Source: Longispora fulva
GTDB lineage: Bacteria > Actinomycetota > Actinomycetes > Mycobacteriales > Micromonosporaceae
Assembly: GCF_015751905.1 (NCBI RefSeq)
Contig: NZ_JADOUF010000001.1
Location: 6,510,001 to 6,574,000, forward strand
Direction: 5' to 3'
DNA: 64,000 bases
How positions within the stretch are numbered: position 1 is the first letter of the stretch; each line of letters starts with the position of its first letter. Made by a program: the position numbers and the translations under genes. Positions 25,601-33,672 of the stretch are shown piece after piece. Under the pieces are notes generated by a model. It saw nothing but the letters and a program-made list of their open reading frames with translations, searched no databases and was not told the DNA's origin.

Positions 25601-27265
25601 CTAGATCCGCGCCAACGCCGCCCGCAGCGGATCCAACCCGAGCGCCCCCAGGTCCAACGCCGCCCGGTGGAACTCCTTCAGATCGAACGCCGTGCCCTTG
25701 CGCTCCTCGGCGTCGGCCCGGGCCTGCAGCCAGATCCGCTCGCCCACCTTGTACGACGGCGCCTGCCCCGGCCACCCGAGGTACCGGTCCAGCTCGAACC
25801 GGAGGAACTCGTCGGCCATCATGCAGTTCGCGCGGAGGAACTCGTACCCGATCTCCGGGTTCCAGGTCTGGCCGGCGTACTGGTCCCAGCCGACCCCGGC
25901 CGGGATCTCCAGCTCGAGGTGCATGCCGATGTCCACGACCACCCGGGCGGCCCGGAACAGTTGCGCGTCGAGCATGCCGAGCCGGTCGCCGGCGTCGTCG
26001 AGGTAGCCCAGCTCGCCCATGAGGCGCTCGGCGTACAGGGCCCAGCCCTCGCCGTGCCCGGAGCACCAGGAGAGCACCCGCTGCCACCGGTTGAGGACCT
26101 CGCTGCGGACGGCCGTCTGCGCGACCTGGAGGTGGTGTCCCGGTACCCCCTCGTGGAAGACGGTGGTGACCTCCCGCCAGGTGGCGAACGACGTGACGCC
26201 CGCCGGCACGGCCCACCACATCCGGCCGGGACGGGTGAAGTCCTCGCTGGGGCCGGTGTAGTAGATGCCGCCGTCGCTGGTGGGCGCGATCATGCACTCC
26301 ATGTGCCGGACCTGCTCCGGGATGTCGAAGTGCGTGCCGTGCAGGTCCGCGATCGACTTGTCCGCGAGGCCCTGCATCCAGTCGCGGAACTCCTCCTTGG
26401 AGCCGATCCGGCGGGACGGGTCGGCGTCGAGGGCCGCCGCGGCCTGCTCGACGGTGCCGCCGGGCACGATCAGGTCGGCGGTGAGGAGCATGTCGGCGCG
26501 CAGCCGGGCGACCTCCTCGAAGCCCCACGCGTAGGTCTCGTCGAGGTCGACGCGCGCGCCGAGGAAGAAGCGCGAACACAGCTGGTACAGCTCGCGGCCC
26601 ACGGCCTCGCGCTCGCGGCCCAGCGGGGCCAGCTCCTCGCGGAGGAACCGCGCGAAGTCCGCCGTCGCCGCGGTGGCCGCCGCCGCCCCGGCGTCGAGCC
26701 GCTCACGCAGCTCCCCGGTGGCCTCGAGCCGGCCGGCCAGCCCGGGGTAGAAGTTGTCCCCGTCCGGGTCGGTCCAGGCGTCGCACTGCGCGGCGACCTT
26801 CTCCATCTGGGCGCGGGCCCCGGCGAAGCCGTCGCGCGCGTCGTGGAGCAGGGTCTCCTGGTAGCCGGCGAGCGCCGCCGGCACCATGGCCATCCGGGTG
26901 GCGATGTTGCCGACGGCCTCGGCGGTGTCCGTGGGCATCAGGTCGAACGCGCCGCGCACCTCGTGGAGGGGGCTGGCGATGACGTTGATCATCGACCGGT
27001 ACCGGATCTCGTCCATCTCCACCGAGAGCCCGAGCCGCTCGACCATGGCCTCCTGGGCCACCCGCTGGTGCTCGTCGTCGGGGGTGGCGGCGAGGAGCGC
27101 GGCGAGGGTACGGCGGTTGAGCTCCGTGAGGGCGTCCATGCCCGCCGGGCTCAGGTCCGTCATCTTGTCGTCGTAGCCCGCGATGCCCACGCCGGACGCG
27201 CTGAGCGGGTCCAACGGGGCCCACTCGTCGACGTACCGGTTGGCGATGTCATCGATGTTTCCCAT
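25601..27265 (-). CDS. DUF885 family metallopeptidase-like protein
   Basis: 554 residues, the usual size for DUF885. The zinc-binding-type motif HEGVPGHH is at 371-378, matching the HExxPGHH signature. The protein is largely helical with no signal peptide. Family members are predicted M3/M32-like carboxypeptidases, mostly uncharacterised. Its ATG is at 27265, and the next gene upstream ends 45 bp away. It could be cotranscribed with tyrA. Confidence 0.85.
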   Translation of the reverse strand: MGNIDDIANRYVDEWAPLDPLSASGVGIAGYDDKMTDLSPAGMDALTELNRRTLAALLAATPDDEHQRVAQEAMVERLGLSVEMDEIRYRSMINVIASPLHEVRGAFDLMPTDTAEAVGNIATRMAMVPAALAGYQETLLHDARDGFAGARAQMEKVAAQCDAWTDPDGDNFYPGLAGRLEATGELRERLDAGAAAATAATADFARFLREELAPLGREREAVGRELYQLCSRFFLGARVDLDETYAWGFEEVARLRADMLLTADLIVPGGTVEQAAAALDADPSRRIGSKEEFRDWMQGLADKSIADLHGTHFDIPEQVRHMECMIAPTSDGGIYYTGPSEDFTRPGRMWWAVPAGVTSFATWREVTTVFHEGVPGHHLQVAQTAVRSEVLNRWQRVLSWCSGHGEGWALYAERLMGELGYLDDAGDRLGMLDAQLFRAARVVVDIGMHLELEIPAGVGWDQYAGQTWNPEIGYEFLRANCMMADEFLRFELDRYLGWPGQAPSYKVGERIWLQARADAEERKGTAFDLKEFHRAALDLGALGLDPLRAALARI

Positions 27266-27310
27266 GCGCAGAGACCCTACGGCACGTCTCTGACACCTCG
27301 TGCCCGGTTT

Positions 27311-28174
27311 TCAGGTGACCGAGTGCCCCTGCCGTCCGAGTTCGAGCAGTCCCTCGCGGTCGGTGGGGATCTTCCCGGCGGGGGTGGCGCGCAGCGGCCA
27401 CCGCCGGCGCACCTCGTGCCCCTTGCCGAGCCAGTCGATCAGCCCGCCCCGGTCGTCGAGCGCGGCTCTGGCAGCCCCCAGCGCGGCGATCAGCTCGTCG
27501 AGCACGGGCCGGACGGCGGCGGCGTTGCCGGAGCACATGGCCGCCACCAGCGCGGGGGCGGTGGACGCGACCCGGGTGCCGTCCCGGAACGAGCCGGCGG
27601 CCAGCGCCAGCACCCCGGGTTCGGCGGCGGACGCGGCGATGGCGGAGGCGACGAGGTGTGGCACGTGACTGATCCTGGCCACGGCGGCGTCGTGTTCGGC
27701 GCTGGTGGCGGGGATGATCCGGGCCCGCAGGCCGCCGAGGAGGTCGACCATGGTCCGCCAGTCGGCCAGGTCGGTCTCCGGGTCCAGGCACAGCACCCAG
27801 GGCTGGTCGCGGAACAGCAGCGGGTCGGAGGAGCCGAAGCCGGAGTGCTCCTTGCCGGCCATCGGGTGCCCGCCGACGAACCGCCGGCCGGCCATCAGCG
27901 CGGCCACCGGCCCCTTCACGGACGTCACGTCGCTGATCAAGCCCCGGTACCCGTCGAGGTCGGGCAGCAGGTCCGGCAGCGCCGGCAGCGGCACGGCGAG
28001 GAACACGACGTCGGTGTCCCGCACGGCCTCGCGCACCGAGCCGGCCGCCCCGGCGAGCTGGCGGGTGACCGGGTCGGCGTCGTAGCCGGTGACCTGGTGG
28101 CCCGCCGCCGTGAGCGCCCGGAGGAGTGACCCGCCGATGAGGCCGAGCCCGAGTACCGCGATCCGCATCGCCAC
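27311..28174 (-). CDS. tyrA: Prephenate dehydrogenase
   Basis: 287 residues. The N-terminal Rossmann fold has GLGLIGGSL (9-17) and the C-terminal helical dimerisation domain is complete. Family motifs include DVTSVKGP, GGHPMAGKEHSGF and HDAAVARISHVPHL. It oxidises prephenate to 4-hydroxyphenylpyruvate in tyrosine biosynthesis. There is no fused chorismate mutase or ACT domain. The first ATG (28174) and the one two codons later (MRIAV) are both possible. Confidence 0.92.
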   Translation of the reverse strand: MAMRIAVLGLGLIGGSLLRALTAAGHQVTGYDADPVTRQLAGAAGSVREAVRDTDVVFLAVPLPALPDLLPDLDGYRGLISDVTSVKGPVAALMAGRRFVGGHPMAGKEHSGFGSSDPLLFRDQPWVLCLDPETDLADWRTMVDLLGGLRARIIPATSAEHDAAVARISHVPHLVASAIAASAAEPGVLALAAGSFRDGTRVASTAPALVAAMCSGNAAAVRPVLDELIAALGAARAALDDRGGLIDWLGKGHEVRRRWPLRATPAGKIPTDREGLLELGRQGHSVT

Positions 28175-28300
28175 AGCCTAAACCCCACCCCATTTAACCC
28201 ATTTTTTGATTACGAGTGGGAAGTCCCCGGCAGCGGCGGTCCCACCACGGCCGTCCCGCCGGTCCTCTTCCGCGCGGGGCCCCGACCGGCCAGGTTCGGC

Positions 28301-28306
28301 TAGGCT
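28301..28306 (+). promoter_or_regulatory. TAGGCT -10 box, likely leaderless transcript
   Basis: TAGGCT ends about 8-11 bp before the alternative starts GTG 28314 and ATG 28317, so transcription should begin close to the start codon. Confidence 0.55.
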
Positions 28307-28316
28307 CGATGGCGTG

Positions 28317-28628
28317 ATGCCCTATCCCCGGCCGGGCCGGCCGCACTTCCGGGAGCCGCACCCGGTCCGGCTGCCGGCGCTCGCCGCCGGGGCCGGCGCG
28401 GCGGCCGTCTGGTTCCTCCTGTTCGCCTTCGTCTGGGGCGGCGCGGTGGGGTACGCCTGGTTGACCATCCTCGCCGGCGTCGTGGCGGCTCTGGCGGCCG
28501 GTCTGCTGGCGCTGCGGGGGGACAGGGGCGTCGCGGTCGGCATCGCGCTGGTCGCCGGGTTCGCGCTCGCCGCCGCCGGCGTGGTGCTCACCACGTATTG
28601 GGTGCGTGGCGACTGGCTGCTTTGGTAA
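28317..28628 (+). CDS. Small three-helix membrane protein
   Basis: 103 residues with three hydrophobic helices (about residues 20-40, 45-65 and 75-95), the first separated from the N-terminus by a basic PHFREPHP segment. A GTG three bases earlier is an alternative start. It is divergent from tyrA. No family is recognised, though the position upstream of the tadA genes is common in Micromonosporaceae. Confidence 0.65.
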   Translation: MPYPRPGRPHFREPHPVRLPALAAGAGAAAVWFLLFAFVWGGAVGYAWLTILAGVVAALAAGLLALRGDRGVAVGIALVAGFALAAAGVVLTTYWVRGDWLLW

Positions 28629-28707
28629 GCTCACTCAACGTATTGGAATATGCCCAATTTGCAGGCCGAGCTTGACGGGGCTCCCGTGGGTTCGGCACGG
28701 TGGGAAC

Positions 28708-28875
28708 ATGTCGATGAGGCTCGAGCGACTTGAACCCGATCGCCGTCGCCGCCGGTTGCAGCTCCTTGCCGAGCTGGCCGACGTGAAGGCGCTGCGGGAC
28801 AGGATGCAGCCCCGTCGGGTCCGCTCCGAGCGCCTCCGGGAGCTCATTGCACTCCGCCGCCGTTGGGCCACGTAG
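28708..28875 (+). CDS. Possible small Arg-rich protein
   Basis: 55 residues, very rich in Arg and Leu (heptad-like LQLLAELADVKALRDRM). GGTGGGAA precedes the ATG at 28708. It may be a helical DNA- or RNA-binding peptide or a spurious frame. It has no recognised homologue, and the antisense frames here are also open. Low certainty. Confidence 0.35.
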   Translation: MSMRLERLEPDRRRRRLQLLAELADVKALRDRMQPRRVRSERLRELIALRRRWAT

Positions 28876-28954
28876 CCCGAGAGCGCGCGCCGCTTGTTGG
28901 CACGACTGCCGGCCAGGTACGCTCCGGCAAGTTGACGACTTGGCCGGGGGGATC

Positions 28955-29455
28955 GTGTCGCACTTTGCTGTAGCAGTCGTACGGGATGGCTCCGGATGGA
29001 CCGTCTCGGAGCTTGAGCTGCGTGGGGTCAGGGACGTCGAGGACGCCGGCGACCGGCTCCGTGACGCCGCTGACGGTGAGCTCTCGCTCCTGTTCGTCGA
29101 GGCCGAGGACGAGTATCTCGTCGTCGTGCGGATCGACGAGGACAATGACCTGCGCGTCTTCGGCTCCGACGCCGAGTACGCGGAGGAGTCCGCCCTCGGG
29201 GCGGCACTCCTGGGCGACCTGGAGCCCGAGCGGCTCCCGGACCTCGACGACGAGGACGACGAGGACGAGGACGAGCGCCCGGCCTCCGACCCGGACAGCA
29301 ATCCGGTCGGGGACGCCGATCTGCTCGCCGATCTGGGCATCCCCGCGGTGGCGCTGCTCAAGCTGTGCGCCCAGGAGGGCATGCTGCCGTCCGAGGTCAC
29401 GACGAAGATCTGCGAGACGCTCGGCTGCGCGGATGACGTCGAGGAGCTCCGCTAA
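28955..29455 (+). CDS. tRNA adenosine deaminase-associated protein
   Basis: 166 residues starting at GTG 28955 (SHFAVAVVRDGSGWTV). A conserved N-terminal alpha/beta part is followed by a strongly acidic stretch (DDEDDEDEDE at about 105-116) and a C-terminal helical part (LADLGIPAVALLKLCAQEGMLPSE). This family is always found next to tadA in actinobacteria and its role is unknown. Its stop overlaps the tadA start by 23 bp, so they are coupled. Confidence 0.85.
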   Translation: MSHFAVAVVRDGSGWTVSELELRGVRDVEDAGDRLRDAADGELSLLFVEAEDEYLVVVRIDEDNDLRVFGSDAEYAEESALGAALLGDLEPERLPDLDDEDDEDEDERPASDPDSNPVGDADLLADLGIPAVALLKLCAQEGMLPSEVTTKICETLGCADDVEELR

Positions 29456-29897
29456 CGAGGCGTGGGTCCGGCGCGCCCTGGCTGTCGCCGGCACCGCCGA
29501 TCCGCGCGACGTCCCGGTCGGCGCCGTGGTGTACGACGCCGCCGGCCGCGAAATCGCGTCGGGCACCAACACCCGCGAGGCCACCGGCGACCCGACCGGT
29601 CACGCGGAGATCGTCGCCCTGCGCGCGGCGGCCGCGGCCCTCGGCACCTGGCGGCTGGAGGGCTGCACCCTGGTCGTGACGCTGGAGCCGTGCACGATGT
29701 GCGCGGGCGCCCTCGTCCTGGCCCGGATCGCCACCGTCGTCTTCGGCGCGTGGGAGCCCAAGACCGGCGCCGTCGGTTCACTGTGGGACGTCGTCCGCGA
29801 CCAGCGCCTCAACCACCGCCCCGAGGTGTACGGCGGCGTGTGCGAGGAGGAGTGCGCCGCAGCCCTGCGCGACTGGTTCCGCATGAACCACCGCTAG
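29433..29897 (+). CDS. tadA: tRNA-specific adenosine deaminase
   Basis: 154 residues of the cytidine-deaminase fold. Zinc ligands are His57 and catalytic Glu59 in GHAE (56-59) and Cys87/Cys90 in PCTMC (86-90). TadA converts A34 of tRNA-Arg(ACG) to inosine and is essential in most bacteria. The ATG at 29433 lies inside the preceding gene; no better in-frame start with a ribosome binding site exists downstream. Confidence 0.93.
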   Translation: MTSRSSANEAWVRRALAVAGTADPRDVPVGAVVYDAAGREIASGTNTREATGDPTGHAEIVALRAAAAALGTWRLEGCTLVVTLEPCTMCAGALVLARIATVVFGAWEPKTGAVGSLWDVVRDQRLNHRPEVYGGVCEEECAAALRDWFRMNHR

Positions 29898-29959
29898 CGC
29901 CGTTGTCCGTGGCCGGACAAGATAGACGGGTGACTTCGGCGGCCCGAAAGGGAAACTCG

Positions 29960-30781
29960 ATGGATGTCCGGCGGGTTCGGTTCGGTGAGGCGTTGCGGAG
30001 GCTGCGCGAGGAACGGGACCTGACCCTCGAACAGGTCGGTGGCGAGATCGGCTGGTCCTATGTGCGCCTGCACCGCCTGGAGACGGCGGAGACCAGGCCC
30101 AGTGTGGACAGGGTCCGCCCCCTCCTCGACCTGTACGGCATCAGGGAACCCGAGTACGGCAACCTCTTAGACCAGGCGCAGGATCTCTCCGTCGAGGGCT
30201 GGTGGCGGGAACACCGCGGCTCCAAACCGGGCCAGCGGACGTACGCGGAGCTGGAGAGCGGCGTCACGGCCATCAACGCCTACAGTGGAGCGATCGTGCC
30301 GGGCCTGCTCCAGACGGAGGAGTACGCCCGCTACCGGATCCGTTCGGAGCTCGGCGACAGCGACCAGATCGCCACCGACGCCAACCTGGCCGTCCGGATG
30401 GGCCGGCAGAAGGTGATCGGCTCGATCGACTTCGAGGTGATCCTCGACGAGGTCGTGCTGCTCCGCCCGTCCTGCCCGCCGGCGGTGATGGCCGAACAGC
30501 TGCGCCACCTGGCCTCGGCCCTGCCCCGGGTGACGGTACGGGTCCTGCTGCTCAACCGCGTGATCGACGATTTCCTGTTGCCACAGAACACTTTCGCGCT
30601 GTACCGGCTGCCGGGTGGCGACGAGATCGGCCTGATCGACACCATGGCCATCGGGCCGCAGCCAATTGATGCTGACAAGTTGCCCTCTTACCGCCACGCC
30701 TATGATCGGCTGCGAGACGCGGCCCTGAATATCGAGGATTCGCGGGAGTTCATTCTTCAGGCGGCGGAAGCGAAGAGATGA
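29960..30781 (+). CDS. XRE-family regulator with DUF5753 domain
   Basis: 273 residues. An N-terminal helix-turn-helix (FGEALRRLREERDLTLEQVGGEIGWSYVRLHRLE) is joined to a DUF5753 domain (about 95-265), which opens AYSGAIVPGLLQTEEYAR. AAGGGA precedes the ATG. It is paired with a DUF397 gene (ATGA overlap), the standard actinomycete WhiJ/BldB-type regulatory pair, which is often linked to developmental or phage-like functions. It lies next to the left boundary of the integrated element but outside it. Confidence 0.87.
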   Translation: MDVRRVRFGEALRRLREERDLTLEQVGGEIGWSYVRLHRLETAETRPSVDRVRPLLDLYGIREPEYGNLLDQAQDLSVEGWWREHRGSKPGQRTYAELESGVTAINAYSGAIVPGLLQTEEYARYRIRSELGDSDQIATDANLAVRMGRQKVIGSIDFEVILDEVVLLRPSCPPAVMAEQLRHLASALPRVTVRVLLLNRVIDDFLLPQNTFALYRLPGGDEIGLIDTMAIGPQPIDADKLPSYRHAYDRLRDAALNIEDSREFILQAAEAKR

Positions 30782-30969
30782 TGTTCAGCAATTGGCGGAA
30801 GAGCCTCCGGAGCGACGGCGGTGCCAACTGCGTAGAGGTGGGAACGGCCCGGGGTGTCGTCGGGGTGCGCGACACGAAGGAGCGGGGGCGGGGGCCCGTG
30901 TTGGCGTTCGAGGCCGACGCGTGGGTGTGTTTTCTCGCGGCGGCAAAACGCGGCAACTTCGACCGTTAG
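30778..30969 (+). CDS. DUF397 family protein
   Basis: 63 residues with the family pattern WRKSLRSDGGANCVEVG, then VGVRDTKERG and LAFEADAWVCFL. DUF397 proteins are small partners (probably antagonists) of the XRE/DUF5753 regulators encoded just upstream. Coupled by an ATGA overlap. A perfect hairpin follows 35 bp downstream. Confidence 0.87.
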   Translation: MMFSNWRKSLRSDGGANCVEVGTARGVVGVRDTKERGRGPVLAFEADAWVCFLAAAKRGNFDR

Positions 30970-31004
30970 TCGGCTTTTGGAGTAACAACCACATATCGAG
31001 ACAC

Positions 31005-31037
31005 GTAGAGCCGGTACCCAATGGGTACCGGCTCTAC
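31005..31037. terminator. Perfect hairpin next to attL (native tRNA-Ser terminator)
   Basis: A 15-bp perfect stem (core arm AGCCGGTACCC) with an AAT loop. It lies 6 bp outside the left att repeat. Before insertion it would have followed the 3' end of the tRNA-Ser gene, so it is likely both the original tRNA terminator and the terminator of the DUF397 gene. A near-identical hairpin ends the element's integrase gene. Confidence 0.75.
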
Positions 31038-31043
31038 ATTTCA

Positions 31044-31102
31044 TGGCGGTGGCGAGGGGATTTGAACCCCTGGAGGGCTTGCACCCTCACACGCTTTCGA
31101 GG
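31044..31102. repeat. attL, 59-bp duplicate of tRNA-Ser 3' end
   Basis: Identical base for base to 44301-44359. It contains the T arm, variable arm and part of the anticodon stem of tRNA-Ser up to the CGA-flanking TTCGAGG. Identity stops at 31103, where the sequence no longer forms a tRNA. It marks the left junction of the element. Confidence 0.93.
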
Positions 31103-31195
31103 TCTGCCGGTCGCCGTTCACGGATGACCGTGCGCGTTCTGAGCTGCATTGATTCATGATCGCGGACTCAGCTGAATGCCGTTGTACGCCCCTGA

Positions 31196-31215
31196 ATGAG
31201 ACCGCAAATGAGACC
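31196..31215. repeat. Left arm-type direct repeats (candidate integrase arm sites)
   Basis: Two ATGAGACC copies with a 12-bp period (31196 and 31208), 94 bp inside the left att core. The same pair is found 57 bp inside the right att core (44226/44238). In the circular form these would flank the attP core on both sides, as integrase arm sites do. Confidence 0.55.
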
Positions 31216-31218
31216 ACA

Positions 31219-31252
31219 GAGCGGCTGGAACACTCCGGTGTTCCAGCCGCTC
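31219..31252. terminator. Hairpin terminator at left end of the element
   Basis: A 15-bp perfect stem (GAGCGGCTGGAACAC arm) with a TCCG loop, then GTTTTC on the plus strand. It lies between attL and the convergent end of the toxin gene (minus strand) and would shield the element from chromosomal read-through. Confidence 0.7.
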
Positions 31253-31273
31253 GTTTTCGCTTTCCGGGTGCTG

Positions 31274-31612
31274 CTAGGGCAATCCGAGCACGTCTTTCAG
31301 TGCCTGGTCTACTGCGGCCATCTCCGGGCCGGTGAGCCATCCCACGCTCTCGCCAAGCCTGCCGGGGTCGACAGCCCGGGTCTGCTCGACGAGCACCCGC
31401 GTCGTCTTGCCCCGGACTTCGACCTCCGGGCGGAAGTCGGTCTCACGGCTGCTCGTGCTCGTCGGCGCTACGAGCACGGTCGACAGCGACAACAGGTGGT
31501 TGGCTTGCACGATCACGGCGTACCGCGTTCCGTCCTGCTCATGCCCACGCTGATCGCGGGGAGCCTTGATCCGGAATACCTCGCCACGTGAGTAGCCGTA
31601 GTCACCAGTCAC
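31274..31612 (-). CDS. mazF: MazF/PemK-type toxin
   Basis: 112 residues from GTG 31612, overlapping the antitoxin stop by 11 bp. The fold opens YSRGEVFRIKAP with the conserved GTRYAVIVQ strand, and has VLVAPTST and RVLVEQTRAVD, the usual MazF endoribonuclease framework. MazF toxins cut mRNA and are neutralised by the co-encoded antitoxin. On this element the pair likely stabilises inheritance. A longer in-frame reading to 31705 would run through the antitoxin and is rejected. Confidence 0.85.
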   Translation of the reverse strand: MTGDYGYSRGEVFRIKAPRDQRGHEQDGTRYAVIVQANHLLSLSTVLVAPTSTSSRETDFRPEVEVRGKTTRVLVEQTRAVDPGRLGESVGWLTGPEMAAVDQALKDVLGLP

Positions 31613-31832
31613 CCAGGGACTCCATCTCGGCCAGCACTGCGCGAGACTCGGCCCGGTCCGCTTCGTCCGCGGCGACCTGTTCGGCCTGGCGGCGCTGCCG
31701 CTCACGTCGGTGCTGTTGCGCTGCGGCCAGCACGGCGGCGCGAACCGCCGCCGTCTGGTTCAGCCCGTCACTCATCAGCTCCGCAAGCGCCTGATCCAAC
31801 TCGGCGTCACGGCGAATCGAAAAGGTACTCAT
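31602..31832 (-). CDS. Ribbon-helix-helix antitoxin
   Basis: 76 residues. The N-terminal MSTFSIRRDAELDQALAELM is a ribbon-helix-helix opening; the C-terminal half is a charged helix (RRERQRRQAEQVAADEADRAE) that would wrap the toxin. The ATG at 31832 is chosen, and a GTG two codons earlier is possible. A palindrome sits 10 bp upstream and probably serves autoregulation. Confidence 0.8.
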   Translation of the reverse strand: MSTFSIRRDAELDQALAELMSDGLNQTAAVRAAVLAAAQQHRRERQRRQAEQVAADEADRAESRAVLAEMESLGDW

Positions 31833-31841
31833 GACCACAAC

Positions 31842-31862
31842 GGTAGCACTGAATGTGCTACC
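31842..31862. promoter_or_regulatory. Palindromic operator of the toxin-antitoxin pair
   Basis: Perfect 8-bp arms (GGTAGCAC and GTGCTACC) separated by 5 bp, 10 bp upstream of the antitoxin ATG. This placement fits binding by the ribbon-helix-helix antitoxin to repress its own operon. Confidence 0.6.
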
Positions 31863-31881
31863 AAGTGAAGCACAAGTCGAG

Positions 31882-32586
31882 CTACCTCCGCGATTCGGCT
31901 TCCGCGAGCAACGTCACCGCGACGTCCCGCATGGTGGTCACGACAGCCGCAGCCCCTGCGCGACGGAGGTTCGCCACCTTTCGGGGCTTGTTCGCGTATC
32001 CGAGCACCGGCACGCCGGCCGAGATGCCCGCCGCGACGTCGGTCACGGTGTCGCCGACGAGAAGGCACGTCGCCGGATTGGCGCGGAGGGCGGCAGAGGC
32101 ACGGAGCAGCGGCTCCGGGCTCGGCTTCATCCGGTCCGGGTCCGCGTAGGCGCGTCCGACAACCAGGGCGAAGTGCCCGGCGAGTCGGTGTGCCTTCAGG
32201 TAGGCCGTGACAGCGGCTTCAGAGTTGTTGCTGACCACCGCAACCGGCCGTCCGGCCTGGCGAGCCGCAACGATGACTTCACGGCCGTACGGCGTCGGCT
32301 CTGCTGATCGCGCGGCTACCAGCTCGGCGGCACACAGGGCGTCCTCGACGGCGCGGGTCAACCTTGACTGACCCCGGCGGTCGGTCCACCGCAGCACCTC
32401 AAGCGGGTCCGGCTCGTCTTCGATCTCGCCCAGGTCGAGCCGTTCGGAACGCAGCACCTGACGGAGTGCTTCGGCCACCTTGGGTGCAGGGTAGCCGGCG
32501 AAGATGCTGCACACCGGTCCGTCGAAGTCGAGTAGCAGGGGACCGTGTCCGGCCAGCAGCGTGGCGAGATCGGGCGCGTCGGTCAT
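31882..32586 (-). CDS. HAD-superfamily hydrolase of the element
   Basis: 234 residues. The HAD motifs are LLLDFDGPVCSIF (motif I), VVSNNS (II), KPSPEP (Lys, III) and LLVGDTVTDVAAG (IV), with a helical cap between. Likely a phosphatase for a small metabolite. The ATG overlaps the upstream GntR gene stop (ATGA), so the two are coupled. HAD/GntR pairs recur on AICEs, suggesting a role in sensing or clearing a signal metabolite; this is inference. Confidence 0.85.
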   Translation of the reverse strand: MTDAPDLATLLAGHGPLLLDFDGPVCSIFAGYPAPKVAEALRQVLRSERLDLGEIEDEPDPLEVLRWTDRRGQSRLTRAVEDALCAAELVAARSAEPTPYGREVIVAARQAGRPVAVVSNNSEAAVTAYLKAHRLAGHFALVVGRAYADPDRMKPSPEPLLRASAALRANPATCLLVGDTVTDVAAGISAGVPVLGYANKPRKVANLRRAGAAAVVTTMRDVAVTLLAEAESRR

Positions 32587-33449
32587 GCTTCGTACTCGCG
32601 GGTGATCGTGTCCCACACGGAGTCGAACCACTGCGCCGCGCCCTCGACGAACTGTGTGCCGTGAGAGGCACTGTCGTCGCTGACCGTGTAGTGGAACAGC
32701 GGGACATCCTTACCCAGGAGGTCATAGATCGCGGTCGGCTCACCCTTGATCGATACGGTGCGCTCGATGACGGGGTAGAACCCGAACCAGGCTTCCTCGC
32801 CGTTGAGGATGTACATCTTGAACAGCGGCGCGGCGCTGTGCACCCGGACCTCGCACTGTGCGGAACGAACGAGGCCGAGGTCTGACAGCTCCTGTACCTG
32901 GTCGATGATGCTGTCCGCCGCGCGCCGAGTGATGCGGTTGGCGCGCTCGCGGACTGCCGGGTCATCTGACTGCGTCTCGGCACGGGCCGGCAGCGCCATG
33001 GGCACGGTCATGTCCGAGATCATGACCCGGATGGTGATCGACTCCGGGGTAAGGTCGCCGGCCCGGACCTTGTCCAGGGCCTCGGTGATCGCGTCCCGCA
33101 GCGTCTCGCCGGAGAACCCCGCGAAGTCGATCGCCACGTGCGTGCGTTCGAACGCAGCTTCGATGTGCGGGCGCAGCTCGACCGGGCGTTGAGTCTTGGC
33201 GCGGACGTACGCGCCGCTGCCCTGACGGGTGATGACCAGCCGTTCGGCCTTGAGGATGTCGACGGCTCGCCGGGCGGTTTCCCTGGCCACGCCGAAGAAG
33301 TCGGACAGTGCGGGCTGCGAGGGGACCTGGGCGCCCGGGGCCAGCTTCTGGGTGAGGATCGCGGCGCGGAGCCGGTTCGCGATGTCGCGCGAACCCAGTT
33401 TGGGTGCGGTGGGGTCTACATCCCCGAGGTAGTCAAGGTTCTCAGCCAC
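32583..33449 (-). CDS. GntR-family transcriptional regulator of the element
   Basis: 288 residues. The winged helix (SRDIANRLRAAILTQKLAPGAQVPSQPALSDFFGVARETARRAVDIL, about 20-65) is followed by a C-terminal domain not clearly UTRA or FadR. It is transcribed away from the long conjugation/replication operon. Four CTAG-centred sites lie in the divergent region, and one is inside the operon promoter, so this protein probably represses transfer and replication genes, as pSAM2 KorSA does. The pSAM2 comparison is by analogy of position and family. Confidence 0.88.
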   Translation of the reverse strand: MAENLDYLGDVDPTAPKLGSRDIANRLRAAILTQKLAPGAQVPSQPALSDFFGVARETARRAVDILKAERLVITRQGSGAYVRAKTQRPVELRPHIEAAFERTHVAIDFAGFSGETLRDAITEALDKVRAGDLTPESITIRVMISDMTVPMALPARAETQSDDPAVRERANRITRRAADSIIDQVQELSDLGLVRSAQCEVRVHSAAPLFKMYILNGEEAWFGFYPVIERTVSIKGEPTAIYDLLGKDVPLFHYTVSDDSASHGTQFVEGAAQWFDSVWDTITREYEA

Positions 33450-33465
33450 GAGTACAGACTACAGG

Positions 33466-33577
33466 TTGCCTAGCCAAGTTGGAAAAATCTCGGCATGTCT
33501 CTTGACTTCCCTAGGCAACCCGGCCTACCTTCATCTCAACCGGGTTGCCTAGGGAACCTGGGGGACAGGCTAGGCAA
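33466..33577. promoter_or_regulatory. Four operator-like sites for the GntR-type regulator
   Basis: Variants of TTGCCTAGGCAA occur at 33466-33477 (TTGCCTAGCCAA), 33507-33518 (TTCCCTAGGCAA), 33545-33556 (TTGCCTAGGGAA) and 33566-33577 (CAGGCTAGGCAA). All are centred on CTAG. They lie between the GntR gene and the divergent operon, so one repressor could control both directions. Confidence 0.7.
33502..33531 (+). promoter_or_regulatory. Main promoter of the conjugation/replication operon
   Basis: TTGACT (33502-33507) and TACCTT (33526-33531) are separated by 18 bp. The second GntR-type operator (33507-33518) covers the spacer directly after the -35 box, which is a typical repression geometry. 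Confidence 0.65.
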
Positions 33578-33672
33578 GTGGGGTCCGGCGTTTTTGCTGG
33601 TCCTCGCGCCGGTCGGTCGCCGGAGCGATTACGCCACTGCGGGTGGAGTGCGCTCTGAGAACCGTCGCGGCT

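Noticed and set aside
29179-29290. Repeat-based regulatory element or CRISPR-like repeats in the GAC/GAG-rich tract
   Set aside because: It encodes the acidic stretch of the tRNA deaminase-associated protein; codon repetition explains it. No CRISPR array is visible anywhere in the window.
31044-31102. Second tRNA-Ser gene at the left end of the element
   Set aside because: Only the 3' 59 bases match; the 5' half and D arm are missing, so it is the att duplicate, not a gene.
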